A stretch of 64,000 nt of DNA. Source: Linum tenue (taxonomy: Eukaryota; Streptophyta; Magnoliopsida; Malpighiales; Linaceae). The stretch is taken from the NCBI GenBank assembly GCA_946122785.1, contig CAMGYJ010000010.1, forward strand, positions 32,219,608 to 32,283,607, written 5' to 3'. The position numbers were made by a program, and so were the translations under genes. Below the pieces are notes generated by a model. It ran no database searches. It was not told where the DNA came from and saw only the letters and a list, made by a program, of their open reading frames with translations. Position 1 is the stretch's first letter. Every line of letters begins with the position of its first letter. Of the stretch, positions 1 to 10,210 are shown one piece after another.

Positions 1-313
1 TCGAACAAGATTAAACAATTAACACCAAAAACAATGAAAATGTCCTACAGTTCCAACAATCAGCCTCAGTTTCAGAAATTGTACGTTGCTCTCGTCAAAT
101 TATTCCTCTTAACTAACGAGAAAACCTCCAAAAAGAGGTTCGGTTGAATGAAAAGAGTGTTTATTCTCTAAAGCTGATTCCAGCTCTGTGTGTTCGTGGA
201 TACTGAACCTGGAAAACTATACTCGGATTGCTTCTGCCTTTCTCATAGAGCTATTGAATATGTACAAAACCATCAAAGCCCCCCCTCAACTACATGGCAT
301 AATTTACTCTACC

Positions 314-2318
314 TCAAGCACTTTTTAGCCTACCATTCTGAGCCAAGAGTGACCTTCTGATTGCAAGTAGAACAACCCAAGTTGTGGCCGCGATCTTCTC
401 CTTGATCATCAGAAGCAAAGCCGAGCTCAGCACCGTCTTCAAGATCTGAGCGTGCAGTCCTTTGAAGAACCCTGTCACTCCTTCCTTCCTCCATATGGCA
501 AACACAACTCCTGACAGTGTCTTGCTTGCCTTCCGCTTGGCTTTCTTCTTCTTCTCGGCATCATCATCATCATTGTGATTGTTCTCGTCGGCCTCTGCAG
601 CTTGAATCATCACCTTGCATCTGAAATAACAACAGGTCTCGAGTTTGCTTATTCCCGTCTCTCTCATGATGACCACGGACTTGAAACCTGAGTTTAAAGA
701 AGAGGGTTCATAAGCACCTGATTGCTGGATAAGTTAAACAGGTAGCAATGCTCTTCGACAATGCACCCAAGAGAAATGCTGTGAATGCAGAAAGGCTAGC
801 TTGATTCCCCTTCAGAAACTTCAGTTTGAGCTGATCAAACACTGTATACTACACACAAACAAGTAGGCACAAGCTTTAGAGAATTCATTCCTCTAGATTC
901 ACTTAGAGAATGTTTTGATGCTGAATTCAGTTACCTTTTAGTCACAATCCATTTATTAAATTCTGTACTTCAGTCCAAACATCCAAACATAACCCATAGG
1001 TGCTATAATCTATCCATCTTTCAAATCCATAAACTTTGTGACAATCCATCACTTTTCTATTGAACATTTCCAACATTCAAGCAACCCCTTAAAATCACTT
1101 TAATGAAGCCAGTCACACCAACCTGAATTGCAGGGTTCGACGTCAGCAAGAGAGAGATACCGAGGCCATCAAATGCATTACTCCAGTCACCTTCCGTCAG
1201 TGTGTCCCAAAGCCCTTTGGACTTGCCAAATGCACTGGTCTGCATCCTCGAGGAGGCAGTGTCTAATGGCTACAAATGCAACATAACAACCAAACCAATG
1301 AGGTGATATACACAACGAAACCGGAAAGCGGTTTTGTTTCTCGTATGATGATGGAGGGTCAGATTCACCTGTGTGGCAATGGCAGTGCATGCTCCTGCAG
1401 CAGCAGCAACAAGCAAGTTCGCCTTAGTTCCAATCTTCTTAGAACCGCTCTTTTCAAGGTACAGTCTCTTGAAGTAGCTGTATCCATAGAAGTAAACGAA
1501 CTGCGAGATAAAGGACTGGAGATTCTTTGTTCCTAAACCTTGGTATAGTGACAGGAATTGTCCATTTGATATTGTTTCCCATAGAACATCTGATAGATGC
1601 CTACAGAAGAAAAAAGAAAAAACCATAAACAGACAAAATGAAAACCAAGATAGCAACAAACTTAACATCAAAGTGAGGGTGGCAAAATCTCCAGCTGTTC
1701 AATCATGACTCAAGAAGAAGTCTTCCGCTGCTCAAGAATTGAAAATTCATTGTAAAACTAAAACCAGAAGCAGCCAACCAACTCGATTTTCAGGGGAAAT
1801 TCATCAGAGAGATATGAGGTTACAGGTCTCAACTATGTCCAGCTTTCCATTCTCATAACAACGAGCTAGTTGAATTTCAATCGAATCAATCCCCCTTGAC
1901 AACAGAATAAGCTAAAACCCAGAACCTTTTACCCAAAAACTCAATAAACCAGAAAGAAAGAAAACAAAAGTGCAGTTCTTTGATGGTTTCTACACCAAGA
2001 AACCACACCAAAGTATCGGAATCGACCCAATTCGGGAAATTCGGAAACTAGACGGCAAGGTCACACCTATCGACCAAAAAACAAGATTCAGACAGTGACG
2101 CCGCCGCCCAGATCAGATCAACCACAAAGGCGAAAGAGAAAAAAGAAGCAGAGAGAGAGGGAGAGGAAGAGCTCAAACCTGTATCGGCGCTGGCCATGGG
2201 CGCGAACCTCGGCCTGATACTTGGTCTTACAGGTATCAAGCGGATACAAAATCGTGGTGCTGAGCAGCGATCCTATTGCTCCAGATGTAGCTTCCGATAG
2301 AGATTCGGAATCGCCCAT
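314..2318 (-). CDS. PNC1: Peroxisomal adenine nucleotide carrier, mitochondrial carrier family (5 exons)
   Basis: Exons on the minus strand are 2318-2179, 1600-1369, 1269-1123, 848-718 and 620-314, all with GT-AG borders and consistent phase, giving 318 residues. The product reads as a six-helix solute carrier with three carrier signatures: PLDTCK at residues 26-31, PLDTAS near 125-130 and a degenerate third (PAIRCK, 214-219). Length and sequence match the Arabidopsis PNC1/PNC2 type, which exchanges cytosolic ATP for AMP across the peroxisomal membrane to feed fatty-acid activation; that role is family knowledge. An acidic-then-lysine-rich loop (four Asp, then KKKK) lies after the third signature. 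An in-frame ATG ten codons upstream (2348) exists; I chose 2318 because [10 protein letters not shown] aligns with the family start. The frame is intact throughout. Confidence 0.9.
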
Positions 2319-2880
2319 CGCTGCCCTCTGTTTTCTTCGCTTCCCCAAAAAAAGAGAAAAGAGATGAGCAATTTGATGTGGAAGGAGAGCTGATCAGGGA
2401 GTGCCGTTTTCTTGTTTGTAAATGTGGGAAATGAGAAGAGAGAGAGAGAGGTTGGCAGGTGGAGGAAGGAAACCGATGTTGCAGAGGTTCGGGATCATAC
2501 GGTATGGGAAGAGAAAGAAAGTGACGGGGAGAGATCAGTAGAGAAACTCAGAGAAAGAGTAACGGGGTTTTGGATTTTATGTATCGGCGTGGCGTTATGA
2601 CGCTTATGTATTTATTTACTGAAAAACGTGACCAACTTCTTCTTCTACTTTTGCCTTGTCCCGTTGTCCGTCCTTATAAAAGGGTCTTCAACGACGGCTG
2701 CCACCGCGGCGATCGGTTCTAAAAAACCTGGGTGGCCGGCGCGTTAATCAGTCTACACGGCACTTTCCTAACTCGTTTTGGGCTTATTGGGCTCAGTAGC
2801 CCCCGGTTCTTTCCTATCCTCCTCCATCATACAACCGACAAGCCAGAACCAGGCAGCATAAAACAACAAACATGAAACCT
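2319..2880. other. 5' flank of the PNC gene, no other gene seen
   Basis: This stretch is the 5' UTR and promoter side of the minus-strand carrier gene. It contains a purine-rich GA tract near 2430-2460 on the plus strand. I see no coding region with family resemblance. Exact promoter elements cannot be assigned. Confidence 0.5.
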
Positions 2881-2884
2881 CCAA

Positions 2885-3467
2885 GGGTGCGTTTGGATAC
2901 AAGGATTTGGATTTGGTATTTGTGATTTGGATTTTCAAATACCAAATCATGTGTCTGGATATTAATTACATTTGGTATTTGGATTTGTGTCAAATTCATG
3001 GGGTGATTTCCAAATACATGTCTAGTGTATTTTTTGTCAACTTCAAATACATTTCAACAACTAGTGATTTGAAATACCTCCTAACAAAAGAATGGACCTA
3101 TTTGTAAAATATGAAAAGTTTAGGTACTATAGTGTGATGCAAAACATATAAAGGTACCAAAATGTAATTTTACCATCAAAATTTCAGGACCTTTTTGTAA
3201 AATTTTAAAAGTTTAGGTACTAAATTGTAAGAAAAAATAATTTTGGGTACCAAACTGTAATTTACCAAAATTTGTAGTAAGTGACCAGAAAATTAAAAAT
3301 TGAAATTGAAAATCATAAATACAAAAATACAAACAAATTACAAATGAGTATCTAAACAATGAATTTGAATTACATGTATTTCAAATGCTAATACTTCAAA
3401 TACATTCATTTCAAATGCTAGTATTTCAAATACTTTACATTTAAAATACACTTATCCAAACGCACCC
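2885..3467. mobile_element. MITE with 15-bp terminal inverted repeats
   Basis: The left end GGGTGCGTTTGGATA (2885-2899) is the exact reverse complement of the right end (3453-3467). Both ends are flanked by the trinucleotide CAA (2882-2884 and 3468-3470), a possible 3-bp target-site duplication. The interior is AT-rich and non-coding, with subterminal repeats of the type ATTTCAAATGCTA. A GG-starting TIR with a 3-bp duplication suggests a PIF/Harbinger (Tourist-like) MITE, although the usual target is TAA/TTA, so the superfamily is uncertain. Confidence 0.75.
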
Positions 3468-3470
3468 CAA

Positions 3471-3921
3471 CAGAACTGCCAGAATTTGGTAGAGCAAAAC
3501 TGTGCCATTCCTTATAGGATGCCTATCAGGGATAGACCTAAAACTTGGAAGCTTCATGCTTAGCTAGTCGAATTGGCCCACTGATTTGGACAAGCCTAAT
3601 CTTACATGAAGATGGATAAAGCTTATTATTCTGCAGCAAAAGTTTATCAAAGATTCTAGGGCCACTAGACGAAGAAACCAAAATTCCACATAAGCGAAAG
3701 TATCCACCCTACCCTAGTGAAGATCTATTAATGAACACTGAGATTTACTAATCCCTGAGACTTGGAAACTGGGGATGGAATTCATACAATGTGGTCTGGA
3801 TCGTCACGTTAAAGACAAGTTAATCAGACATTCACCACTACTTTACATGAATGTCAACCACATCACTTCTAAAACAGATGCCCAAAAACATAGAAAATCA
3901 CAAGTCCCCTCCATTTTTATC
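3471..3921. other. Intergenic, no gene seen
   Basis: The short open frames here have no recognisable domain. This is the 3' flank of the GPI-anchored-protein pseudogene, which reads on the minus strand. Confidence 0.4.
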
Positions 3922-4567
3922 TCAAACAAACAGCCAAAGCAGCATTCCTACCAGCAACGAAAACCCACTGAACCCTGCCTGCCATCGGGATCGAACGGTG
4001 GGCTCGGGCAAAAATCCTGCCTGGAGTCCCAGTAGTAAGCACGCACAACCACCAAGCCCTGCGCCGACGAACCGGGTGTCGTCGACGTACCTCGCGAATT
4101 GTGTCCGAGTGTAGTGTGCAAGGACAAGGATTGGCACCAACTTACAGACGCACACCGGCAGGCGCCAGCATAACTCCCGGTTGATCCCAATGTCGCACTT
4201 ATCCATTGACTTGGCGTAGTTGCTGAGTTGGGCAACGACAACACTTCTCCCTGCAGGGCAGGGCTGGTCCTCGAGCTTGTTGGCTATCTGGTCGGCCAGA
4301 CACCCTGCCTTATCATTATTTGCCAGGATCGGCGGGTTCTGAGACTGCCTATATAGCTGTTGAGCCCTTGGAGAAGATTGTTCTCATCATCTGCGTATAT
4401 AATACATACATGTTCCGAGAATGGAAAGATTGAAACTTTGTAATGGAAAGCAAAGGAAATTGATCAATTACACTGTACCATCTTTGGCATGGACAGAGGA
4501 AGGCAGCAAAAGGAGGGCTTGAAGGAGGAATTAAGCAGAAGAAGATGGTAGATTTGAGACTAGCCAT
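3922..4567 (-). pseudogene. Uncharacterized GPI-anchored protein (At5g19250/At3g06035-like), frameshifted
   Basis: On the minus strand an exon from 4567 to 4479 and a second from 4390 to 3922, with a GT-AG intron between, resemble the plant GPI-anchored family with a signal peptide, a QGLNSYR-like start, a LADQIANKLEDQPC segment, a YVDDTRFVGAG segment and a hydrophobic tail at the stop. The homologous reading changes frame at least twice: about one base near the middle of the signal peptide, and a TA dinucleotide expansion near 4350-4355 right after LNSY. A further out-of-frame stretch lies near 4015-4065 before the hydrophobic tail. The function of the family is unknown. The breaks make a working protein unlikely; assembly error is the alternative. 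Confidence 0.65.
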
Positions 4568-5030
4568 GGCTGGTTATAACACTGTGTTGGCTTCAAATGA
4601 CAAGATTCAGGATCCAAACAGAGTATAATTAGCATACATACATGTTCCAACTTATTATATAATCTCTTGGGGGTTTGAGAAAAAGCTTACAAGGTATTGC
4701 CCTTGGTCTTTGGCCACTGAAATTGACAGATGTACAAAACCCAAGTACTTTCCACGTTGCAACCATGCAGAGGAAATTTAGATCCTTTGTTAGTCCACCT
4801 CAGGAACTCCACCAAACATTCTAGATCACTACTTAAGCTTTTCCACTCTGTAATACGTCAAGAATTTACGTTCCGATCTTAATGTGCAGCAAATTCCTGA
4901 AGCTGGACACTACAAAGAAAGGAGATTATGCACTTACCGAATAAGCCAAAACATGAGTACCTGAGAGTCATCCTTCTTCTCGATCTGATCTCGAACGAGA
5001 GAACGTCCAAGAATAGCGTCCCGTTTCCAC
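4568..5030. other. Intergenic, no gene seen
   Basis: This lies between the divergent GPI-type pseudogene and the short-chain dehydrogenase promoter. No open frame here shows a known domain. Confidence 0.4.
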
Positions 5031-5130
5031 AGACGTGTCCGCTGCATGCGACTCTTTCACTACGTACACGGTCCTGCTTCCTGCCACCTATATCTCCACG
5101 TGTCATCCTTGCCTTTTTCCATTTATAGAG
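5031..5130 (+). promoter_or_regulatory. ABRE/RY-type promoter with TATA box for the dehydrogenase
   Basis: ABA-response cores ACGTGTC occur at 5033-5039 and inside CCACGTGTC at 5096-5104. TGCATG, the reverse of the seed RY element CATGCA, is at 5043-5048. A TATA-like TTTATAG follows near 5122-5128, about 190 bases before the start codon. ABRE plus RY is the usual arrangement in promoters of late-seed, desiccation-related genes, which fits the dehydrogenase type downstream. The motifs are seen; activity is inferred. Confidence 0.55.
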
Positions 5131-6854
5131 AAGTCCCCTTCTTTAAGGATTTCTCAGCTACAAAAGGGAATGTTGTTGTCTAGGAAGTTAGTGTCATCGT
5201 CTCCACGTCTCGATCAATCATCCCATTGTTCAGAACTTACTACAAAACAGCACTACTCCCGGCTTTACTATTCCCTGCGAGCCACAGAAGCTCCAGATCG
5301 TGTCAGCTTGTGAGAATGGCTTCGGGTGGCAGCGATCAGACTTTCCCTCCCCAACAGCAGAAGGATCAGCCTGGGAAAGAACATGTTATGGACCCCACCC
5401 CTCAGTTCTCCATCCCTGATTACAAGCCCTCAAACAAGCTTCAGGTTAATTCTTCCCCTTTTGCGAAAATGTTGGTCTAATTTTGGAGATATAGATTACA
5501 GTGAATCTCATGGAAAGAATAACCTATAATGCTCAAATATTTTCTCAAACCAGCTAATAACCCACGACATTGATGTATGTCAATTGAGATACTACTCTTT
5601 CGAATTGCAAATGATCAGAGTTGTTTGGTTATGGGGGGTGCTTACACTGCAGGGGAAAGTGGCGCTGGTGACGGGTGGCGATTCAGGGATCGGGCGAGCA
5701 GTCTGCCACTCCAAGGCGCCAAAGTTGCCTTCACGTTCGTGAAGGGGAAAGAAGACAAGGATGCAGAAGACGTCCTCCAGTTGCTGAAGAAGGCGAAAAA
5801 CCCTGACGCCAAGGACCCCATCGCCATTCCTGGCGACTTGGGGTTCGATGAGAACTGCAAGAGAGCCGTCGACGAGGTCGCCAACGCCTACGGCAAGATC
5901 GACATCCTCCTTAACAACAACGCCGAGCAGTACGAGTCGAGCACCGTGGAAGAAATGGACGAGCCAAGGCTAGAACGCGTGTTCCGCACCAACATCTTCT
6001 CCTACTTCTTCATGACCCGGTATTTTCTAATTTATCCCTCTGTGGGACATTTCGTCGAACACAGTGTCGGCATGGTTTTCCTGATCCTCTTAATTTGTTC
6101 CCACCCTCTTCAGGCATGCTCTGAAATACATGAAGGGAGCGCGATCATCAACACGACGTCGATCAACGCCTACAAGGGGAACGCGGAGCTGCTGGACTAC
6201 ACGGCCAATGGCGTTGCTCCGGGTCAGATATGGACTCCCTTGATCCCGGCCTCGTTCAGGGAGGAGAAAGTGACGAGCTTTGGGAAGGAAGTACTGATGC
6301 AGAGAGCTGGGCAGCCGATGGAGGTGGCGCCGTCGTATGTTTTCCTGGCCTGCAATCATTGCTCCTCTTACATCACCGGCCAGGTCATTCACCCCAATGG
6401 TACGTCCAACTTGTTCTCTTCACCTACATTCCATTTGACGGAGAGGGGTTTGATTTATTGATACTAGGCGGTGATTCGCGTCTTGTCGCGGAGCCGAGAT
6501 GACATTGACATATGGGCATGTATTATGTGGTCCCTTATAGTGTTTTGTTAGTATTATTAGTCTAAAATGAATTTTTATTAGCAGTTGTATTAGTAATATT
6601 GACTTAAAATTATGATATTGATTGAGGAGATATATGGCGGTCAACATCCAATTTAAAATATTTTGAAATTTTCGGATAGTAAATGATATATAGCTAAACT
6701 CAAGTAGACTCATTGATCATAGGTAGGGTATGAGTGACATATATATGTGTTTTGGTAGGGTATTTATATTTACTTACGTAATCTAAATGTGTATGAGTTG
6801 AGTATGAATACCCATCTATTCAACGGTGTTTTAATTCAACATACACAAATTAGA

Positions 6855-7020
6855 CCTATTTGTAGATCTTCAAAAGTTTAGGTACCAAAATATAATACAC
6901 TAAAATTATAGGTACTAAAATATAATGTTCCATCAATATTTTGAGGACTTATATACCAAAAAAACAAATTTAGGTTATAAATCTAAAGATCTATTAAGTT
7001 TAGGTACCAAATTATAATTT
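6855..7020. repeat. Dispersed AT-rich repeat with AGTTTAGGTACCAAA motif
   Basis: The motif AGTTTAGGTACCAAA followed by A/T-rich GTAAT-like sequence recurs here twice (near 6875 and 6997). The same motif style occurs inside the MITE at about 3115-3270, and a weaker relative lies at about 7820-7990. It lies in the third intron of the dehydrogenase pseudogene. It is probably derived from a MITE family; ends were not found. Confidence 0.4.
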
Positions 7021-7333
7021 GCATAGTTGAGGCTTAATATCTTTTTATGGTGATGTATTTAAGATGATAATTATTTATTTTTTTATAGGGAAATGAAAAC
7101 TATTTATTTGATATGTGTAGATACATAGTCCAACATTCCATGTATAATTGTTGAAAATTCTAGCCCGAGTGAAAAATTCAACGCCTTCAAATCCCATATT
7201 CGAAGATGACGACTTTCTAATAAGTAATAACCATATATATTTATTTTTAATTGGACTCGACATTGAGCTGAGAAAGTTAATGGTTCAATTATTAATTTTC
7301 TAGATTGTTGGTGAGTCGTGTATGACCCGACCC

Positions 7334-7401
7334 GTTCATACTTGTAATTAGAATACATAAAAATAGTGTTCATACTTGTAATTAGAATACATAAAAATAG
7401 T
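7334..7401. repeat. 34-bp perfect tandem duplication
   Basis: The unit beginning GTTCATACTTGTAATTAG is repeated twice head to tail (7334-7367 and 7368-7401) within the intron of the dehydrogenase pseudogene. Confidence 0.85.
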
Positions 7402-8223
7402 ATACCAATTAGGGTTAGACGAAGAAGGTAAACAAAGAAATTAAAAAGGGTTATGGAAGTCGAGTGAAAAATGAAACGAAGAGGAGGAAGTAGATAATAG
7501 AAAGGTTTTGACCAATTCTTTTAGTTGGCTGTTAGTACAACAATCAACCCTTTTCACCGTAGAAATTTATTTAGTACCCCGTAAATGTACAAAATGAGTT
7601 TATAAATTTGATGTTGCAATATTTGAGAGTCGTCTCTGTTTTATCGTTTATTTAATATTTCATGTAATGAGCAAATATGAAATGGTCAAATCTTCTCTTA
7701 CAGTTGAGTGATACAACATCTTGTATTGTACAAACTAAATCTATACTTTTATGTTATGGTGGATTGGATTCATGGATTGGTTCAAAAGGATTGGTGGATT
7801 GGATTCAAGTGAAATCTAAATATTGGACCAATATGTAAATTTAAAAAATTGTAGGTAGGAAAATCTCATAAAATTAAGATGCCAAAACATGATTGTTTAA
7901 TGATTTTACATTAAAATTAAATATGGAGTACCAAAATGTAAAATATACATTATGATTACTAAGTTGTAATTTAATTAAATTAAGGTATAAAATGAAACTA
8001 TTTAGGCAACAATAATCTGTACTTTAGCTTTATATATATTAATTAACTACAATGTGATATTTGCAGGTGGTGTGGTGGTGAACGTTTGAAGGGCGAGGTG
8101 AATCTGCGAGAATGGTAGATGCAGTGCAGTGTTGGTGCATTTTGCCTTTGGCGAGTCCTTTTGTGTTAGAGCCGGATCTTGTGATATGAAAGCCTGGTCG
8201 GTGAAATAAGAGGTTGATGTAAA

Positions 8224-8285
8224 ATATAACAAAGTGATAAAAATGGAAAGGGTTATATAACAAAGTGATAAAAATGGAAAGGGTA
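8224..8285. repeat. 31-bp tandem duplication
   Basis: The unit beginning ATATAACAAAGTGATAAAAA is present twice (8224-8254 and 8255-8285), just downstream of the dehydrogenase pseudogene and just before the integrated virus. Confidence 0.85.
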
Positions 8286-8385
8286 CATTTAACGCAAAAG
8301 TTAAAATGCTAACAAGCCCTTTTATTAGCAGATACTAATTCGTATCTAAAATGGCTGAACTAGTATCTACCTTATAGACAAAATT

Positions 8386-8810
8386 ATGGCTACTAAAAAT
8401 ATTTCGATAAAACTAAAAAAATTAGGAAAAAAATAGATGAATATCAAGAAAATCTAATAAATATATTAGAAGACAATAATAAACAATTAAAATCAATATT
8501 AGAATATCAAGGTAATGAAAAACAAAAAGATATATATTCAGATTTAGAATACGCTAAGGATACAATTACCAATATAATAGTGGATATAAAACAAAGAGAA
8601 ATAGCAATGGGAAAAACAACTCCAAATTCTACGGAAATAGTATTACCGGTAGAAGATCTTAAGGAAATCATTATTAAACTTCAAAAAATAATAATTAAAT
8701 TAGATAATAAAAGGAGCATTACAATTGAAGATATAAAAGAATATTTGAATGAGCATAAATCAGGAAAATCTAGCCCATTAACTATCATAGCACCCTACAA
8801 ACTTCTATGA
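8386..8810 (+). pseudogene. Virion-associated-protein-like coiled-coil ORF of the pararetrovirus
   Basis: An ATG at 8386 opens a short frame that runs out of phase after an A7 run (8415-8421). The downstream frame stays open from about 8422 to the stop at 8808-8810. That part is rich in Lys, Glu, Ile, Leu and Asn with heptad-like spacing, so a coiled coil is likely. Position immediately before the coat protein fits the caulimovirid virion-associated protein (ORF III), which bridges capsids to movement and vector proteins. Its stop overlaps the coat-protein ATG as ATGA. No specific sequence motif proves the assignment. Confidence 0.5.
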
Positions 8811-10210
8811 CTAGTATTGACAAACAAATTAATAAATTAAACGATTTACTAGCCGCAATTACTATTGAATCAGAACTAGAGATAGAAGAAAATATAGAAA
8901 ACGATAAAATAGTTCTTGACTATAGTAGCGACGAAAACCCCTATAAAAATTACACAAATACAAATTACACAAAAACTGAAACTGAGGATCAAGTTGAAAC
9001 ATCACGAAAGCGTGATTTTAATGACTATAAAGATGGTCAACTATTTTTTGATGAATACTTATATAAAAATTCGTATACACCTCGCAAAGGGGGAGGATGG
9101 AGTAAAATACCTCAATCTTACATACCAAAATATTGCACCACTAGTTTTAACAGTCCTGATATATTAGATCTTGATTGTTGCGTCAATCCATTAAAAGAAT
9201 TAGAAGACTGGAAAAATCGAACAGGATTACTAATACAAACTAATGAAGATCTAAAGAAATTACACCTTAATGAAATGTTTAATTTCTTAATATATAAAAC
9301 AACTGGGGCAGTTTATCATTATCTTAACAACATGGATATTCCTACTAAGACAACGTTATATGGAACAACGGATGCGACGAATACCTTTGAAAAAGTCTTA
9401 AATGCAATAACTCATGAATTCGTAGGACGACATCCTCGAGAAGATAAACCAAACACAACCGTAAGTCAACAAGCTATTTGGCATTTAACTAATCTTAGAA
9501 TCTGCAATATGTGCTTCTTAGAACCATTTATTTGTGAATTCAGAACACACTATTATCAAGTCACCCCTTCGATAAGAAAAGAGCTAGATAAATTACTCTA
9601 TGCTAAATTACCACCTAATGTCTCTGAAAAAGTCGAAGTTATCTTTAATGAAATTTTGGCAAAAGAAGAAATACCAGATACATTAGGAGGACGAATATTA
9701 GTTTTACAAGAATGGCATAAACGAGCTTGCAATAAGGAAAAACTAAAGAAACAAGCTAAAATTAAACTCTGTTGTGAAGAAACAATGGACAGAGTTGGAA
9801 AGTATGGGTGTAATGATGATCGTAAGATCATTAAAACTCGGAAAAAATATAGAAATTATAAAAAATGGAGAAAAATACCTTATAAAGAATATAGAAAAAA
9901 TAGGTTTAGAAAACCAAATAAATATTTCAGAAATAGAAACCAGTTAAAACAAAAATCAAGACAACAAGAATACTGTCCTAAAGGAAAAACAAATTGTAGA
10001 TGTTGGTTATGTAACGAAGAAGGACATTACGCAAATAAATGTCCTAAGAAAAATACTAACACTAGAAAACAAAAAGTCCTTAGATTAGCTTACGATTGTG
10101 GTTTTGAACCAATCGAAGAAACAGATTTTGAACTTTCCGATATAGAAATTATTGAATATATTTCAACCTCAGAAACCTCTTCAGATGAGTCAGAAGAAGG
10201 TATTAACTAA
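8807..10210 (+). CDS. Pararetrovirus coat protein (zinc knuckle)
   Basis: An uninterrupted 467-residue frame. The N-terminus is acidic; a central capsid-like region is followed by a very basic stretch (around residues 340-395). A CX2CX4HX4C zinc knuckle with Cys399, Cys402, His407 and Cys412 follows, then an acidic tail. Acidic ends, a basic region and a single CCHC knuckle are the classic layout of caulimovirid gag-like coat proteins, which package pregenomic RNA. The start ATG overlaps the upstream stop, and the 3' end overlaps the polymerase start by 26 bases. I see no internal stop. Confidence 0.85.
   Translation: MTSIDKQINKLNDLLAAITIESELEIEENIENDKIVLDYSSDENPYKNYTNTNYTKTETEDQVETSRKRDFNDYKDGQLFFDEYLYKNSYTPRKGGGWSKIPQSYIPKYCTTSFNSPDILDLDCCVNPLKELEDWKNRTGLLIQTNEDLKKLHLNEMFNFLIYKTTGAVYHYLNNMDIPTKTTLYGTTDATNTFEKVLNAITHEFVGRHPREDKPNTTVSQQAIWHLTNLRICNMCFLEPFICEFRTHYYQVTPSIRKELDKLLYAKLPPNVSEKVEVIFNEILAKEEIPDTLGGRILVLQEWHKRACNKEKLKKQAKIKLCCEETMDRVGKYGCNDDRKIIKTRKKYRNYKKWRKIPYKEYRKNRFRKPNKYFRNRNQLKQKSRQQEYCPKGKTNCRCWLCNEEGHYANKCPKKNTNTRKQKVLRLAYDCGFEPIEETDFELSDIEIIEYISTSETSSDESEEGIN

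Larger units (their letters stand above)
5316..8089 (+). pseudogene. Glucose/ribitol-dehydrogenase-like short-chain dehydrogenase (seed/ABA type), disrupted
   Basis: Exon 1 (5316-5444) carries the N-terminal extension of plant NADPH-dependent aldehyde reductase/ribitol-dehydrogenase homologues. Exon 2 starts at 5653 with GKVALVTGGDSGIGRA, the Rossmann TGxxxGIG motif. Exon 3 starts at 6115 (acceptor AG at 6113-6114) and runs to 6399, ending with VIHPNG. A last exon at 8067-8089 would supply the family C-terminus and stop. Damage: about 10 bases are missing after AVCHS near 5711, shifting the frame; about 4 bases are missing after KYMK near 6135; and roughly 23 codons are absent after LLDYTA near 6203, removing the Lys of the catalytic YxxxK. 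The NNAG-like loop reads NNNAEQY. The enzyme family reduces sugars or reactive aldehydes with NADPH; this copy should be inactive. Confidence 0.8.

Noticed and set aside
2412..2600. Open frame of 62 codons upstream of the carrier gene
   Set aside because: It is purine-rich, antisense-side 5' flank of the PNC gene with no domain resemblance.
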